NCBI RefSeq assembly: GCF_000003605.2
Contig: NW_003109103.1
Coordinates: 150,778 to 214,777 of the forward strand
Length of the DNA stretch: 64,000 bases
Source: Saccoglossus kowalevskii
Taxonomy: Eukaryota > Hemichordata > Enteropneusta > Harrimaniidae
Direction of reading: 5' to 3'
Part shown: positions 1 to 12,500 of the stretch, one piece after another
Layout: each line of letters starts with the position of its first letter
Position numbering within the stretch: the stretch's first letter is position 1
Position numbers and translations under genes: made by a program
The notes under the pieces: generated by a model
Seen by the model: only the letters and a program-made list of their open reading frames with translations
Databases searched by the model: none
What the model was told of the DNA's origin: nothing

Positions 1-816
1 TAGAAACCAGTATTTCCGGTAGACTAATAAATCTCCCCTCAGATGTTTATTTATAAAAATCAAATGAGGCAAGTCGTGGGAATATTAATTGGCTTACATT
101 ATTGACAATGAAAACAAAATGCCTGAGCAATGTCCCTCTATCTATAGAGGGATTGTGGCCTGAGCTTGATCTTTGAGTGAGTTTGTGTATACTGCCCTCA
201 CAGTTAAAACGACAAAATGAACTGCGTTTACGGGTTGGAGCGATGGATGTTCCCCGGGTGTTTTGTGAGCCATTCTATAGACATCAGCAATGTGAATTTT
301 TCCTACCATTTATTTAATGAACAATTTTAAAACTAATTTAAATAACTAATGTCCCGCATAAATCTTAAATCAGCACACATTTTTCGCTGTTCAATACAGT
401 GGATATTCGAAAGTATATTTAACTTGCCCCGCGTCGAAATGGTATAGTCGGACGTTTAATTGTTTGCACCTCTCACCTCCTGGGAACACTTCCGGTGGTC
501 TGATCTGGAAACAATAACTTCAGTAGTTGTGTCGAAATGTTGACAAATACTCACAAAATGTAAGTTAGTGCGCATTTTCTCGTGTAATTATGGTCACTTA
601 GGTTTATATAACTTCAAATATTTGTTATTTGGACGACTGTTACACACATTATTTTTTTTCGACGGCGCTTCCTCAATCTGCTACAAGATGGGGAGTGGGG
701 GGGGGGGGATAGAGCAGATACGTATTTGGTGTGGTAGCAACTTCTACGTTATTTTAGGTTTTCTATAAAAAAAAAAAACATTACCTGTGAGCCATAATGC
801 ATTGCAGTTTTATTAA

Positions 817-823
817 GTATTAT
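817..823. repeat. Target-site duplication, left copy
   Basis: GTATTAT directly precedes the left terminal inverted repeat of the MITE and is identical to 1224-1230. Confidence 0.75.
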
Positions 824-1223
824 CAGAGGTACATAACTTGGGGTTTGCAACTACGGTGACATGATACCAAGATCCCGTTACAATCTCGCTCTCGCATAAG
901 CGTTCCAACTCAGAAAAATGCGAATGCGCATGCCCGAGGTAACTAGGATACTGGGATGTCCAGGTGGATCAAAAAAGCTGCCCACGATATGACGGATTAC
1001 GAGAATTATATTTTCTGTACATTTTCGATGTATTACATTTTTCACTACGATAGTGGCAAGAAAAGTTTTATTTTTTCATTACAAACCTTGAACATTGATA
1101 TGTGTCATGTCAGAAGGTCGTAGCCTCAGTCTCGCTATCTAGAGATGAGACTTCAATGGGATCTTGACATGATGTCACCATACAGTACTATGCGAGTTGC
1201 AAACCCCAAGTAATGTACCTCTG
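824..1223. mobile_element. MITE-like non-autonomous DNA transposon, about 400 bp
   Basis: The left end (from 824, CAGAGGTACATAACTTGGGG) is repeated in inverted orientation at the right end (to 1223) with about one mismatch over the outermost 28 bases. After a short unaligned stretch a second inner block resumes in inverted orientation: GGTGACATGATACCAAGATC near 855-874 matches the complement of about 1158-1180. The element is flanked on both sides by the same heptamer GTATTAT (817-823 and 1224-1230), which looks like a target-site duplication. There is no transposase frame inside, so it would depend on an enzyme encoded elsewhere. The CAGAGG terminus resembles hAT-type ends, but hAT elements normally duplicate 8 bp, so I leave the superfamily open. 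Confidence 0.85.
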
Positions 1224-1230
1224 GTATTAT
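1224..1230. repeat. Target-site duplication, right copy
   Basis: GTATTAT directly follows the right terminal inverted repeat of the MITE and is identical to 817-823. Confidence 0.75.
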
Positions 1231-1544
1231 GTAGATCACTGATGCTTTATGCAACCTTTTCACCACCAGTTTCCTCTTTTCATCACAAAAAAAGTCCCGA
1301 CAAAAAATAGGCAAATGTTTGAGTAAAAACTGAAAATTGACTCAAATTTTGTCTGTTGGCTCCAAAATTAGGGTTCATTTACAGAAATATTGAAGAATAT
1401 AAGAAAAAATTTGGGTGAGAAACTCTTGTGGTGAAAAGGTTAACTTAGTTTATTGTTGATCACCTACCACTCCTTTTCAAATATTATATAGTCGTTATCC
1501 GTCATGAGATACAATGTGGTAAAATTCATCCTTGAGTCACTGTC

Positions 1545-1681
1545 NNNNNNNNNNNNNNNNNNNNNNNNNNNNNNNNNNNNNNNNNNNNNNNNNNNNNNNN
1601 NNNNNNNNNNNNNNNNNNNNNNNNNNNNNNNNNNNNNNNNNNNNNNNNNNNNNNNNNNNNNNNNNNNNNNNNNNNNNNNNN
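1545..1681. other. Assembly gap (137 N)
   Basis: A run of 137 undetermined bases sits immediately before a TA dinucleotide tract, so the assembly probably broke inside a longer microsatellite. The true length of the tract is unknown. Confidence 0.99.

Positions 1682-1733
<52 letters not shown>
1682..1733. repeat. (TA)n microsatellite
   Basis: There are 26 uninterrupted TA units directly after the N gap. The Tyr-Ile reading frames across it on both strands are artefacts of the dinucleotide repeat. Confidence 0.98.
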
Positions 1734-1736
<3 letters not shown>

Positions 1737-3314
1737 TATGCAACTGTCAACCTCATTAATATAGATGTTGATGTTGTCAACTTGCGATAGCAATATTAAA
1801 TTTAACTTACAAGTGGATGTTTTATACCCAATCTCACTAAATAATCAAGTAGTACGGTATATGTTTATTGATCAATACAATTACAACAAATTGATACTTC
1901 ATAAGCAACAAACATTCTAGACACCAGATTGGTTCATGCAAGGCACGCACCCCTCGATTCCGTAACAGGATTTCTATGATGTTATTTTTTGAGTTTTGGT
2001 GCAAATTGCAAGTGCACATGTGAGTGAGATTCCCCACTCTGATATCTAGTGGTGTACAGCGCCCTCAGTGTTGAGTCTTGCATTCTATCCTGAAGGCATA
2101 TTATGCATCACAGTCTTGTATTAAAACAAATAAGATCCTATTCCTTATTTCCCTTAGTCTATTTACAACACTAGATTTAATTTCTAACAATTCTATAAAT
2201 ATTTTGCTATTGCAGCAAATCAATAAGCACATTGCAGTGATTCCATTTTGCATTTCAGTTGATGCAGTAGACTGGATTTAATTAAACTTTTGCATTCTGT
2301 CTATCCTGCAACTATTAATGTTATTTCAGTATTTTCAAATTAAATAGTTTCAAAGTTGACGTATTTACAAATTCAGTATAGTCGACTGAGCATGGTGATT
2401 TAAAATTGTCAGAATAATGTATATGAATCCAGCTGGTTTGTATCTTTCTTTTTTTTTCTTTGCGTTTCTCTGTTGTACTGATTATTGATAGGGTGGTTGT
2501 TTCACTGCAAATTCCAAAAGCCATAGAATTGTTGACTCTGTATTCGATTTCATGTAACTGGCAGGTACTAGCTTAGTGTAATCACTTTGACCAAGTAAAG
2601 GACCTAGAATGATTTTAGGTGGCATACAAAATGTTTTGTGTTCGCCATGAAAGCAAAATGTAATTACCAGTACTCATTTTTCATTATTGATATTTGATAT
2701 GATCATGGCTACTTGGATGCCTTGTGTAAGTGTGATAAATATGGCCTTCCAATTGCATAATGGCAGGATGGAATGCCTTTTACTTGAAGTTTATTATATT
2801 AGATCTATCACTTTAGATTGCAGGTAATATACCAACAACTGGTTTTGATTCTTAGCGATAATAGAAATATTTCTTTTCATATCTAATTTACTTATTTTTG
2901 TGTGTGCCAGTAAATATAGCTCTGCTTGCTGAACCGTCCAATGTTCAAGGGCAGATATCTTTGCTGTATGTCCTTACCCCACAAATTTGCACATTACTGA
3001 AGTCCTGTGTCAACAAGTCTCAATAACTTTGATGGCATTTCAAGAGCCCCATGGTGCCTAGTGTCACTTGCAGGTTTAGTTGCAGGTCCTATTTGTATAC
3101 ACATCAATCATTACATTTGATGTAGTTGAATGCACCTTGCAACTTGCATACTTCTGACTGGATGAACTGTTCGGGATATTTCCGCTGCGATTCCATTTGT
3201 TTTTATATATATAAAAAAAAACGCAGTATGATGGATATAACCCGTATGTGCCAGTCCTCTGTTGCTTGTCTTTGGTAAAATTGGAAGTTCTTTGCGCCAT
3301 TTGGAAATACTGTC

Positions 3315-3506
3315 ATGGAAGATCTTGATGTATCATGTTGTGTGGATGACAAAGAGTTCAGTTTTTACAGGGGTATTTTGGAGAACATACCCTATCTTTG
3401 GGATGATCCAACTACCAGGGAGTTTCTGCGTCAAAAGTTTTCACCATACTCTGCTGTACCTACCTATAACTCGTGGCCTCTGACAGCAAAAGCAGTCAAA
3501 TCACGG
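3315..3506 (+). CDS. KIF26: KIF26 exon 1 (proposed N-terminus, residues 1-64)
   Basis: The ATG at 3315 is the first Met after an in-frame TAA at 3276. The exon ends at CGG followed by the donor GTAAGA, phase 0, which matches the phase 0 start of exon 2. The encoded segment includes [20 protein letters not shown] and [16 protein letters not shown] do not recognise it in vertebrate KIF26; in particular it lacks the first CxxC pair (WCENC-type) that precedes the RCDIC motif in vertebrates. It could be a lineage-specific start, or an exon could be missing between it and exon 2. No other gene within the window could use it with a compatible downstream exon. Confidence 0.55.
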
Positions 3507-6500
3507 GTAAGATCTCATGTTTAATACTGGTAGAAATCTTGCATGTTTAATACCGGTACTGGTAGAAATCTTACGCGGCCATGAATATTATTTTACACCA
3601 TTGAATCTTGTTATGTATTCTGTATATAGCATGATAAACAACTTGTCCTTCATTTCCTATCTCTAACTGAAGTATTCATTGTCAATCATTTTAGATTTAT
3701 TTAGACCTAGGAAGTTACTCAGTAACTTGTTTGTTTTGAAACTTGGAAAACACTAGCCCCCAATGAGAACTGTTCATATTTTAATTTTGCAATCTAGCTA
3801 ATACGTAAATATGTTAATACATTCTACTGAGATTTTGCTGTTGCAAAGTTATATAATTATTTAATTGCTGATTTTTAACAATATCCTTGGCTTTTTTTAA
3901 TTTCTATCCATGTGCTGTGCCAAGGTTTCAGCCTGTTATTGAACATGGGGTTTCGGCTAAGATAGCATAATTATTTTAATACTTTTGTAAAGCAGAACAG
4001 TGTAGGATTATAATAATTTTGGTCTGATGTGAATCGGAAAGTACAACAACCACCTGAGTGGTGTTGGGGTTTGCCTTTTAACTAAGTATGATCATGAATA
4101 GATATGCTGTGTGGCTGTGTATATTCATGCATCTCTTACTTATTATTACATATGTAATGTGATATTTAGCGAGGTGTTTATTGAACTGAAATCTGATCAG
4201 AAACAAATAATGGTAAACTTTACAAGTATGATGAAAGGCTTCAGCATGTTGGGTGAAGCACTCCTTCAGATTCAGCCCTGATATGTAATGAATATTCAGC
4301 GCCTGGTGTCAACTTCTGCCATAGAGACTTGCCTGTGTGTGCAAATCTGTACTTTTAGTGGCATCTACCGTTCTGATTTTCAGGTATTTTACTTTAAATG
4401 GTAGACCTATTCAGCAAATGCAAAAAATGCTCTTAAATTGAAATAGAGCCTGTCACTGCATGAGGCAAGTGTAACCTGAAATAACTGCAGAAATTCAACC
4501 GTTTCTGCCTTTTCTTTACAACATCGCACCTTGCCATGCAATCCCTTTCATAGCACAATAAGCCAGGTACAAACTTAGCCTTAAGAAAGAATAACAGCTA
4601 TTGAGAGTACATGTCATGGGAAATTTGATGTAATAGCTCGGAGAGCTTTAGCTAGTAACAGGGAATGCTCGTCTTAGAGTGTGGTCGCTTTGGTAGGCCA
4701 TTCTCCTGTTACATGAACCAGTTGTAAAGGAGTTGTTAATTACATTTAACTTGAATAGCCCTACAAGTTATTGTACTAGCTAAAGTGTGGTATTCATATC
4801 AACTTTTTAACTACATGTACATGTACATTAGATTAATTTGAAACAAGTTTTGTCAGTTAGAGCAGCAACCGGTGGATCAAAATGTCTTTAAACTTGCAGC
4901 GCCAGATCAGTCACTGTGCAGCTTCTCGATTCATAGTGAGTAAAGTATTGTTTCCTTCTTCTAATAAACCGTAGGGGAGATTTTTTGTACCAGAAATAGT
5001 GGTTGAATGGTAATCTGACTGACATTTCACTTTACTGAATTGACTGGTTATAGTATTCATCCAATCATTCATTTATATGGTAGGGATTAATCATCACCTA
5101 CTCATTGTTGTTTGTTGAAATGCTCCTCCCTATTCATTAACACCATACTGTGATGAATGAAAACTCAGATAACCAGCAAGGCAATTCAATCAGTGCGGCA
5201 TATATTGCTCTTTTCATTAGCATCCAGAGTTGTACAGTACAAAGTGAACTCAGTTCCCATGTCTGAGAAGGTTTCTATTTTAGGAATCCCGTATGTTTAC
5301 TCTTAGAGTTTTCACAGTGTATCCTAACAGATGATTGTAAACATTTGCCAAGCGATGTCCACTGACCCCCATATCCAGGTAAGTATGGTTGTCATACATG
5401 GCAACCATTGTACTCTGCGCTGTTCTCCACCAACACGAGAGCCGCATGCGCCGGGTACTAATGTCAACTGTGGGTTGTTTTAAATCATTCAAAACTGTTT
5501 TCAGCATCATCGGAGATATAAATAACTACAGGTTTTGGTGTAAGGCTCATGAATTCTTAATTGTCGACTAATGGAGAATGAAATGTCAGAGGCTAAGCAC
5601 ACCTGTAAGGCATATACAGCTGTTTACTTGCAGAAATTTATGGCTTGTCTCAAATTCTTAAACTTTCCCATACAGTAACTATGGAAGGACCCAGTAAACC
5701 ATGCAATGGTTGAAAGTAACAGATGCCATAAAGTTGTACCCGTATATCATATCAAGTTCAATGGGAATTTTAGTTGATGCTTTCAATTTTTGAAATGACT
5801 GTTGCCTTTTAACTCCAAGGTTGAGGCAACTAAAGAGGTGATACTGGCCTGATTTATATTCCCCCATAGTATTATTTAAGGGCTGACTGGCTTGCTAATC
5901 TTTCTTTGCATTGTAACTGTTTTTGAAAATTAACATCTGTGGGAATTACATGATGCATCTGATAGGTTGAGACTGTTTTATTGCTGAGCAAGTTTTTCTG
6001 GTGATTATCTCCTAAAGTATACGCCATCTAAATATTTTATGTGTTACATTGAATTTTTTTTTCGCCCACAAATCTGATTTCATCTTTAAATTTAGCTGAA
6101 TTATAATAGACAGATGTGGGAAACTGATATGTTTTTGCTTTTGGTACCATTGTTTTGTCAAGAGTTGCATAATTTCCTTTGATATACATATACTTAGATA
6201 CTATTCCATTAGTTAGACGCTAATGCCCCTTCCCCTATAAGTACAATAGATTTGTACAATACATTTATATAAGAGATTTTTTCATGATAAGTGTTGTGCG
6301 TCATGATCATTGTATACACTACATGACTAGTTAGTTTGTTAATGAATGAATTTCTCCAATTCACCAAACTGAATGTTGAACAGACATGCTGAGTGTATAT
6401 TTATTAACAACTTAGTGACCGTTACATGTACCTGTGGATAAGTAGCTGACTTCATACCTACACGCCCTGGATACAAGTCATTTTATTTTGAAATTAGTCT

Positions 6501-9500
6501 GGTTTGTTTTCTCTTCTCAGGTTGCTCGGTACATATCTGTTTTATTGTTGATTGGCAATACTTAGTAACACCCCCCTCATCTTATACAAATCTGAAATAA
6601 AAATATTTTCAATTTAATGATGAGTGAGCAGCAACTTTAACGATTGGTGCTGTTAATTTGTTTGTCTTTGCATGGGAAAGACTTGGACCATGTTAAACTG
6701 TCTGGAGAGGGACTTTAAAATTGAAAAGTCATAGAAATCATGTCATGTTTCCATGGTGAGATAATACCTACAATAAGAAGGTGCTTTAAATCTAAACTTA
6801 GGTTTAAGAGTTCAGTTTCAGTCTATTGTGTTGTAGTAATGCTTCCTTGCCATGTATTCATGTAGTAAATACTTTACCAGATAGCAAAGTACATACTAAC
6901 CCTGGAATGCAAGTATTTTTCCTTTTTGCTCAGCCGGCGGAAAGTGCCGAAAAAATAGAATAATGCTTTTGGTATGTTCAGTGAACGTGAGATCACGCTC
7001 CAGCCCTGGTGTCTAGAATTGTAGAACTGATTTTGTCCAACTTATTTCTTATAACTGGCTTATTTCAAAGTGTGTAACATTTGATTAAAATATTTTTTGA
7101 AATTAGATGTCTTTAAATTAAAAGTTGACATATCCATCTTCACCTAGGTTAGATAAAAGAAAATATAAATAAAATGGTTTGATTGACATTTTAATTTTAA
7201 AATAATCATAGTGACTCCAACTTGTAATATGGGTTAAAGCGGGGGAGTCGTCACCTGCATACGTGTCAGATGGCCATAGCGTGTCAATGCTTACAAACAA
7301 GTGTCTACCCATGAGCCTTTGCGTTTTTTGGCGCGTGTTGTTATCGTCGCTTGAGACTCGATTCCCGTGCGTGCGCAGGTGACCACCCTTCCACTTTTAT
7401 GTTACTTGTTCCCATGTTCAGTGTTGGGGAAAATACCTAATTGTTAATTATTTGTGATGGATAGACTATGTAACATAGAAATTCAACTTATTAACATGCT
7501 CTTTGGCATAATTCTTAACTTCAGCTTTTCCAATGACTATTGGGCCAATTCTGTGTTAAGCATTAGTCAAACTTAACTGATATTGTTTTGTCATGGAGCT
7601 CATTTGCACGTAATTTTAAGTAAAATATATCCACTATTTGGCCCAATGTGATTGCTTTTACTTATTTGTTTCTTTTTACTGGCAGTTTAAATGAACTGAA
7701 TATAAACACAGTGAATATTCAAAATATAGAATGTATTGTTTCTGTCACAAACCAGTAAATTTAAAATTTAGTGAAAATCTCTACATCATTCAATCCCCTC
7801 ATTTTATGCTTGGGCATGCAGTGATCACATGCCATGTGCTGATCCAAGCATGACATCATAGTGGAGTATGCCAGCCGACATGAAGCTCATTTGAAATTAA
7901 TGTGAGGTATTTTCATATCATATTCTCTTCATGTCCTCGCCCTACAATACCTTCAGCACCACATTGAAGCTTCTTCTTTGATCTTACTTCCTCTTCCTAT
8001 TGTAGTGCATTGTATTTTTTATGGTAGCAACAGTAATACCGGTATTATAGTTTGTCACTGTCATTGATGCAGAGGAAGTTCAGATGAATAATCAGTATCC
8101 CACCCATAATGGACCTTATTTTCTTTAAGTAATGGATAGTGAGAGATTTATGTCCATTATATGGTCTAGGTCTTGGTGTGGGTTTAGCCTGCTTGATTTA
8201 TTTTGACATGGCCTTCTCTCATGATTCTGAGTTCAAGGGCAAAACTCTTATGTGATTATAGTCCTGTCCTAATTTTCAAAACGCCTATCCTTCGATTTTT
8301 ACTTCTTTGACCATCCCAACATTTTCTGAACTCTAACAATATTTTAATGTATATTTACATAATATTTTAAGGTTTTCATAAGCATAATGGCTGTGAATAT
8401 TGATAAGGACATTAGTACACAGAAGGTAGAAGGTAACTGTAAGCAGCATTGCAAACATGGATATCAAATCCCTGTGAAAGTTTATATGAAAACTTTCTCT
8501 GAGTTGAGAGCCAGTGTTTTGTCTCCTTGACCCAACACATCTTAGAACAAACATAAATAGTAGCTAGGAGGAGCAGTGATTGACCTCCTGGGACTATAAT
8601 GATACTAATGAATTGCAGGGTTTCCTGTGAATATCCTAAACCACTGGTAGGACGTAATAAATGATGCAAAAATATGGATACCACAATACGCATAATACTA
8701 TGTAGTTCATTGTTCTGCGTGGCTACTAATACATATGACAAATAGATTCTGAGCTCTAGACAATTGAGAGGTTTCATCTTATTTTAGATAGACCCTCCCC
8801 TTTCCCCTCCCCTTCTCTCCTTTGAAATAAATCAGGTTGGTCCAACCCAAAGTGATTTTTGAAAACAAATGTTAATCCTTGTTACAGTATGAAAGTGGAA
8901 TGTTCTAAAAATAATACACAGTTACTTAAAGTGTTAACTTAATATGCCATTGGTAATTGGGATCTCGTATAGGAACGCTGCCAGGAGCTCTTCTCCTGAC
9001 TGGTTTATCCTTCATTTAACAGCAGACAGTCTAGCTATTTTTAAATCAAATGTTGCAGTTTGTATTATAGTGCTTCCGAATTCTTGTGAATTCTTGTTTT
9101 GATATTTCCATGACCATCTCTCCAATTGATTTGCAAAATACATAATTTTTGGTAAACTTTAACTTTTAAAATTAATATGTTATGATTTTTATTATAAAAA
9201 TTAATATATCCATGATTATTTTTGATAGAGGGCGCCATTTTCAATTGGTTTAGTCCCAAAAAACACATAAAAATAGATCAGGCTTCTCATTGTAATCAAT
9301 ACCCAACATATCAGTTTTAGATATTTTACATTTTTATTGACAAAGCTGTGCAGCATATCTGCCTTATTCACACATACTTGTTTGCAAACGTCATCAAATC
9401 AATATATGGTCTTCCCTGATAATTGTACAAGCTCCAAATACCTGTTATTTCTCAATTAGTAATCCCTTATTACTTGAGAGTGTAGGAAGGAGAGCTTATT

Positions 9501-12500
9501 TGGCTTCCTCACAAACAAAATAATTTCCCTTGCATGTTATCATAAGGTTTGTTATTATTATTCTAAGTGATTATTGTGTGAGAGCCTGCCCACTGAAATG
9601 ACCCTTACGATAAACATGTAGAATTTCATGCCACCATCAGCAAACTGAGAATTACAATTTTGAAAACAATCCCTGATAACGATATAAGAGTTATTTTTAA
9701 ATTTTTAAAAAGTAAATCTACCGATACAGATATTGATTGGCATACTCTGAATGAAAAATAACAGAACTCTAAATGAATTGGGTTTGGTGTATGCAATCAA
9801 AATGTTGTCATTAGAAATTAATTGCTATTTCCTTTGCTTTCAATTCAATACTCACTCATGCATGGCTTTTCTAGCTGTCATAGCATACTTTAATAATGTA
9901 TGGCTACAGTCCACATAGTAACAGTATTGGTCTGATATTTGTTTATGTGCTACTTGTTAGCTCAACATGTGCTTATGGGGTTGAGGGTATCCCAGCATGC
10001 GATTCAGTTACTTGTTTTCATACTCTTGTCCATACAATTTACATCCGTTTGTATGTGTCCCCATGTTGCGTATGGTAGCAATTAGTAGTCTGGCTGAATT
10101 TCAAACTGTTGTTCATTAAGACTGTGTAGTTGATTTATGGTGATACCAGTACTTGAATAATTCACCAACTGATGAAGCTTTACTCATATTGTAATATTTA
10201 AAATCATGTTGGTAAAATAATACGTCTCATGGAACTTGACATTTTCTTTTCACTTTCTGAGGAAGAGATTGGAAAAGACGGGGTTCTCAGAGCAATTTTC
10301 ATGTAGCCTCATTAAAATGAATTCACATTAACCCTAATCTTGTCAGTCCCATGTACTTTCACTTGGTCTTGACCACGTAAGGGTTAAGCATCCAAGAGCA
10401 CAGTGTAAGCAGTACCAAAAGATTGAAATAATATGATGTCCAGGACTACTTTTTTTTTTGCGAAAACATCACTGTGAACTGTTAACTGGATATTATTTCT
10501 TTTAATTTATCACTTGAAAGTGTGTAATGAAAATAAATAAAAGTAGTCAGAATTTCAGCTGTCGGCCATCATGAGTGAGAGTGTTCATGACATTGTTGGG
10601 AAGTGTGTGATTTAATTAGCCATCTACTGAATAAGGCTATCACTGTTGCTTTTGGTTGACTCCCCTTTGTGTTATATGATGTCACTTACAAAGTTAATGG
10701 TGTCAAATAACACCCTCACTTCTTCCACCCATGGAGCTCCATGTTCCACCTTATATTCACTGAGCTTGGTACACACTGCTATTCCAGCATGTGAAAGGAA
10801 AACTATTGATAATTTGTCTTAATATAAAATTGCATCATTTCATTCTCAGCTATGTTTCTCATTAGTGTTATTGCATAAAGGTTAGCTTTCCTCCTCTCCA
10901 GGGACCCCCTCCCTGACTCCCCTTCCATATAATGGGATATCCCAGGCGTGTTTCTTTTGTTTGCCTGTTTGTTGCCAGTTCAGTTTTATCTGTACATCAG
11001 AGGGCATGGATGACCGAATCATTGTGAATGATCACTTATGCCTGAAGTCATTGGTCCTATTAAGAAAATTGAGAATAGAAAAGTTGTAACAGATTCCAAT
11101 TTGAAGACAATAGAATATGCATGGATTCGACCTAACGTCCCAGTTGAATAAGCCAGAGGATTTAACTGTCAAGCTTTACTTGTGGGTGATTTTTTATCAC
11201 CAACAAGACTATTCCAATGGAGGTTTACACATGTACTCATTCAACAACTACTATGGTGTGTTTCTGTTTTTGTTTTTCAACTTACTATGTATCTCATTTC
11301 AGTCAGTAACTGTGTTAACATATTGTCTTTTTTTCTTTATTCAATTGCAGGACAATGAACTATCAGCCACCTTGCATGAAAAACTTCAAGTGCCTGACAC
11401 CTCTCAGAAATGGACGGACAACCGCTGCGAAGTCTGTGCAACACACCTTAACCAACTTAAACAAGAGGCAGTTGCCATGGTGCATTCCCTGGAGAAAGCG
11501 CATTCTAGTGGCGATACCTCTTCTCTGAATAATATCCCAGCATTAGTGGGATCTCGCAATCTCTCTTCCTTGCAGCGATGCCTTTATATGTATCATTCCC
11601 ATGATAAATCATCCGCTGCTCACTCCCGCCCAAGGCAAACCAAAGGTGTTTTTGGCAATGCTATGTCTTCAATGAAACTAGCTGCACAAGCACAACAGTA
11701 TCTTGAAGGTGATGGACACAGTGGCTTGCCAGTGCCAATGCAGCCTGCATCAGCTTGGAATAATCCACCTACAAGTGCCTTTCCACCTCACCATCCTGTA
11801 AGTACTCTTTTCGCTTCTCTCAATTTTTGTTTTTCCTTGAAAAATATATGTGTGGGACAATAGTTTGTGTAGTTGGATTTGACTTTTTCTTATTTTTTCT
11901 TCGCTTTTCTCTTTTTAAAATATTGAGTTTGTTTTGCTGCATACTTGTTTGTTTTTTGGTCTGGTACCAATTTGTATTACCATTGATTTTTGTATTCACT
12001 TCTTGATCAGCCTGGAGTGAAAATATTTGGTGCATACGCTATTTCATTCAGTCACAGTTAATAATAGCTATTTTAGCACCACTTAGCTTTTTAACCTCTT
12101 TTAGTACATTTATCATACTTGCTGAGTTCATTCAAGTTTTTCCACATGGGTAATAGGCTTAGTTACATTATATATTGCAATGCATATTAATTTACTGTCA
12201 TACTCAATCAGTATATGAAACTTGAACACAACATCCTTAGACAGAAAGAGAGCAGGATTCTTAGATAATTATTATCAACATTAGCAAACTATAGCATCCT
12301 TGTAACTAGCCATCTCGCAGTTAACCCTAGAAACATTGATTTAGAGAACACAACAAAACCATTGATTTCACAAACTGAGAAGTCACTTTATTAAACAGTA
12401 CTTAGGCTCTCAAGTTGGAAACTAAGTAGTCTTATCAGGCAATGCAGTTGTTTGGTGTTAATTCCCAAGATACAGCATAGCTACTTTCTTTCCTGGTACA

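Larger units (their letters stand above)
1..3314. other. 5' flank of KIF26; no gene recognised
   Basis: No convincing coding exon is visible on either strand in this stretch. It holds the MITE at 824-1223, the N gap at 1545-1681 and the (TA)n tract after it. The transcription start of the downstream gene must lie somewhere here or further upstream, but I cannot point to a TATA box or a non-coding first exon with confidence. An in-frame TAA at 3276-3278 closes the reading frame upstream of the proposed start codon. Confidence 0.6.
3507..11350 (+). other. Intron 1 (7844 bp)
   Basis: The intron starts GTAAGA and ends TTGCAG. I see no recognisable gene in it. The longest open frame, on the minus strand at 8412-8777, overlaps others and resembles nothing. 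A possible 36-nt microexon is noted at 4900-4935, and a cryptic donor follows about 5381. Confidence 0.7.

Noticed and set aside
1464-1793. Open frames on both strands across the gap and TA tract
   Set aside because: They consist of undetermined residues and Tyr-Ile dipeptide repeats from (TA)n.
5041-5180. Possible inverted repeat CTGGTTAT / ATAACCAG
   Set aside because: Arms are only about 8 bp with poorly matching extensions and no flanking duplication, so chance is likely.
5321-5381. Cryptic exon between TTTTCACAG and GTAAGT in intron 1, with two Cys
   Set aside because: All three frames contain a stop, so it cannot join exon 1 to exon 2; a poison exon remains possible but unsupported.
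8412-8777. Minus-strand 121-codon frame in intron 1
   Set aside because: No recognisable domain; another minus-strand frame overlaps it.
11117-11350. ATG-initiated N-terminal extension of exon 2
   Set aside because: The extra 78 codons are Phe/Leu-rich translation of a polypyrimidine tract ending in TTGCAG; similarity to KIF26 starts only after the acceptor.
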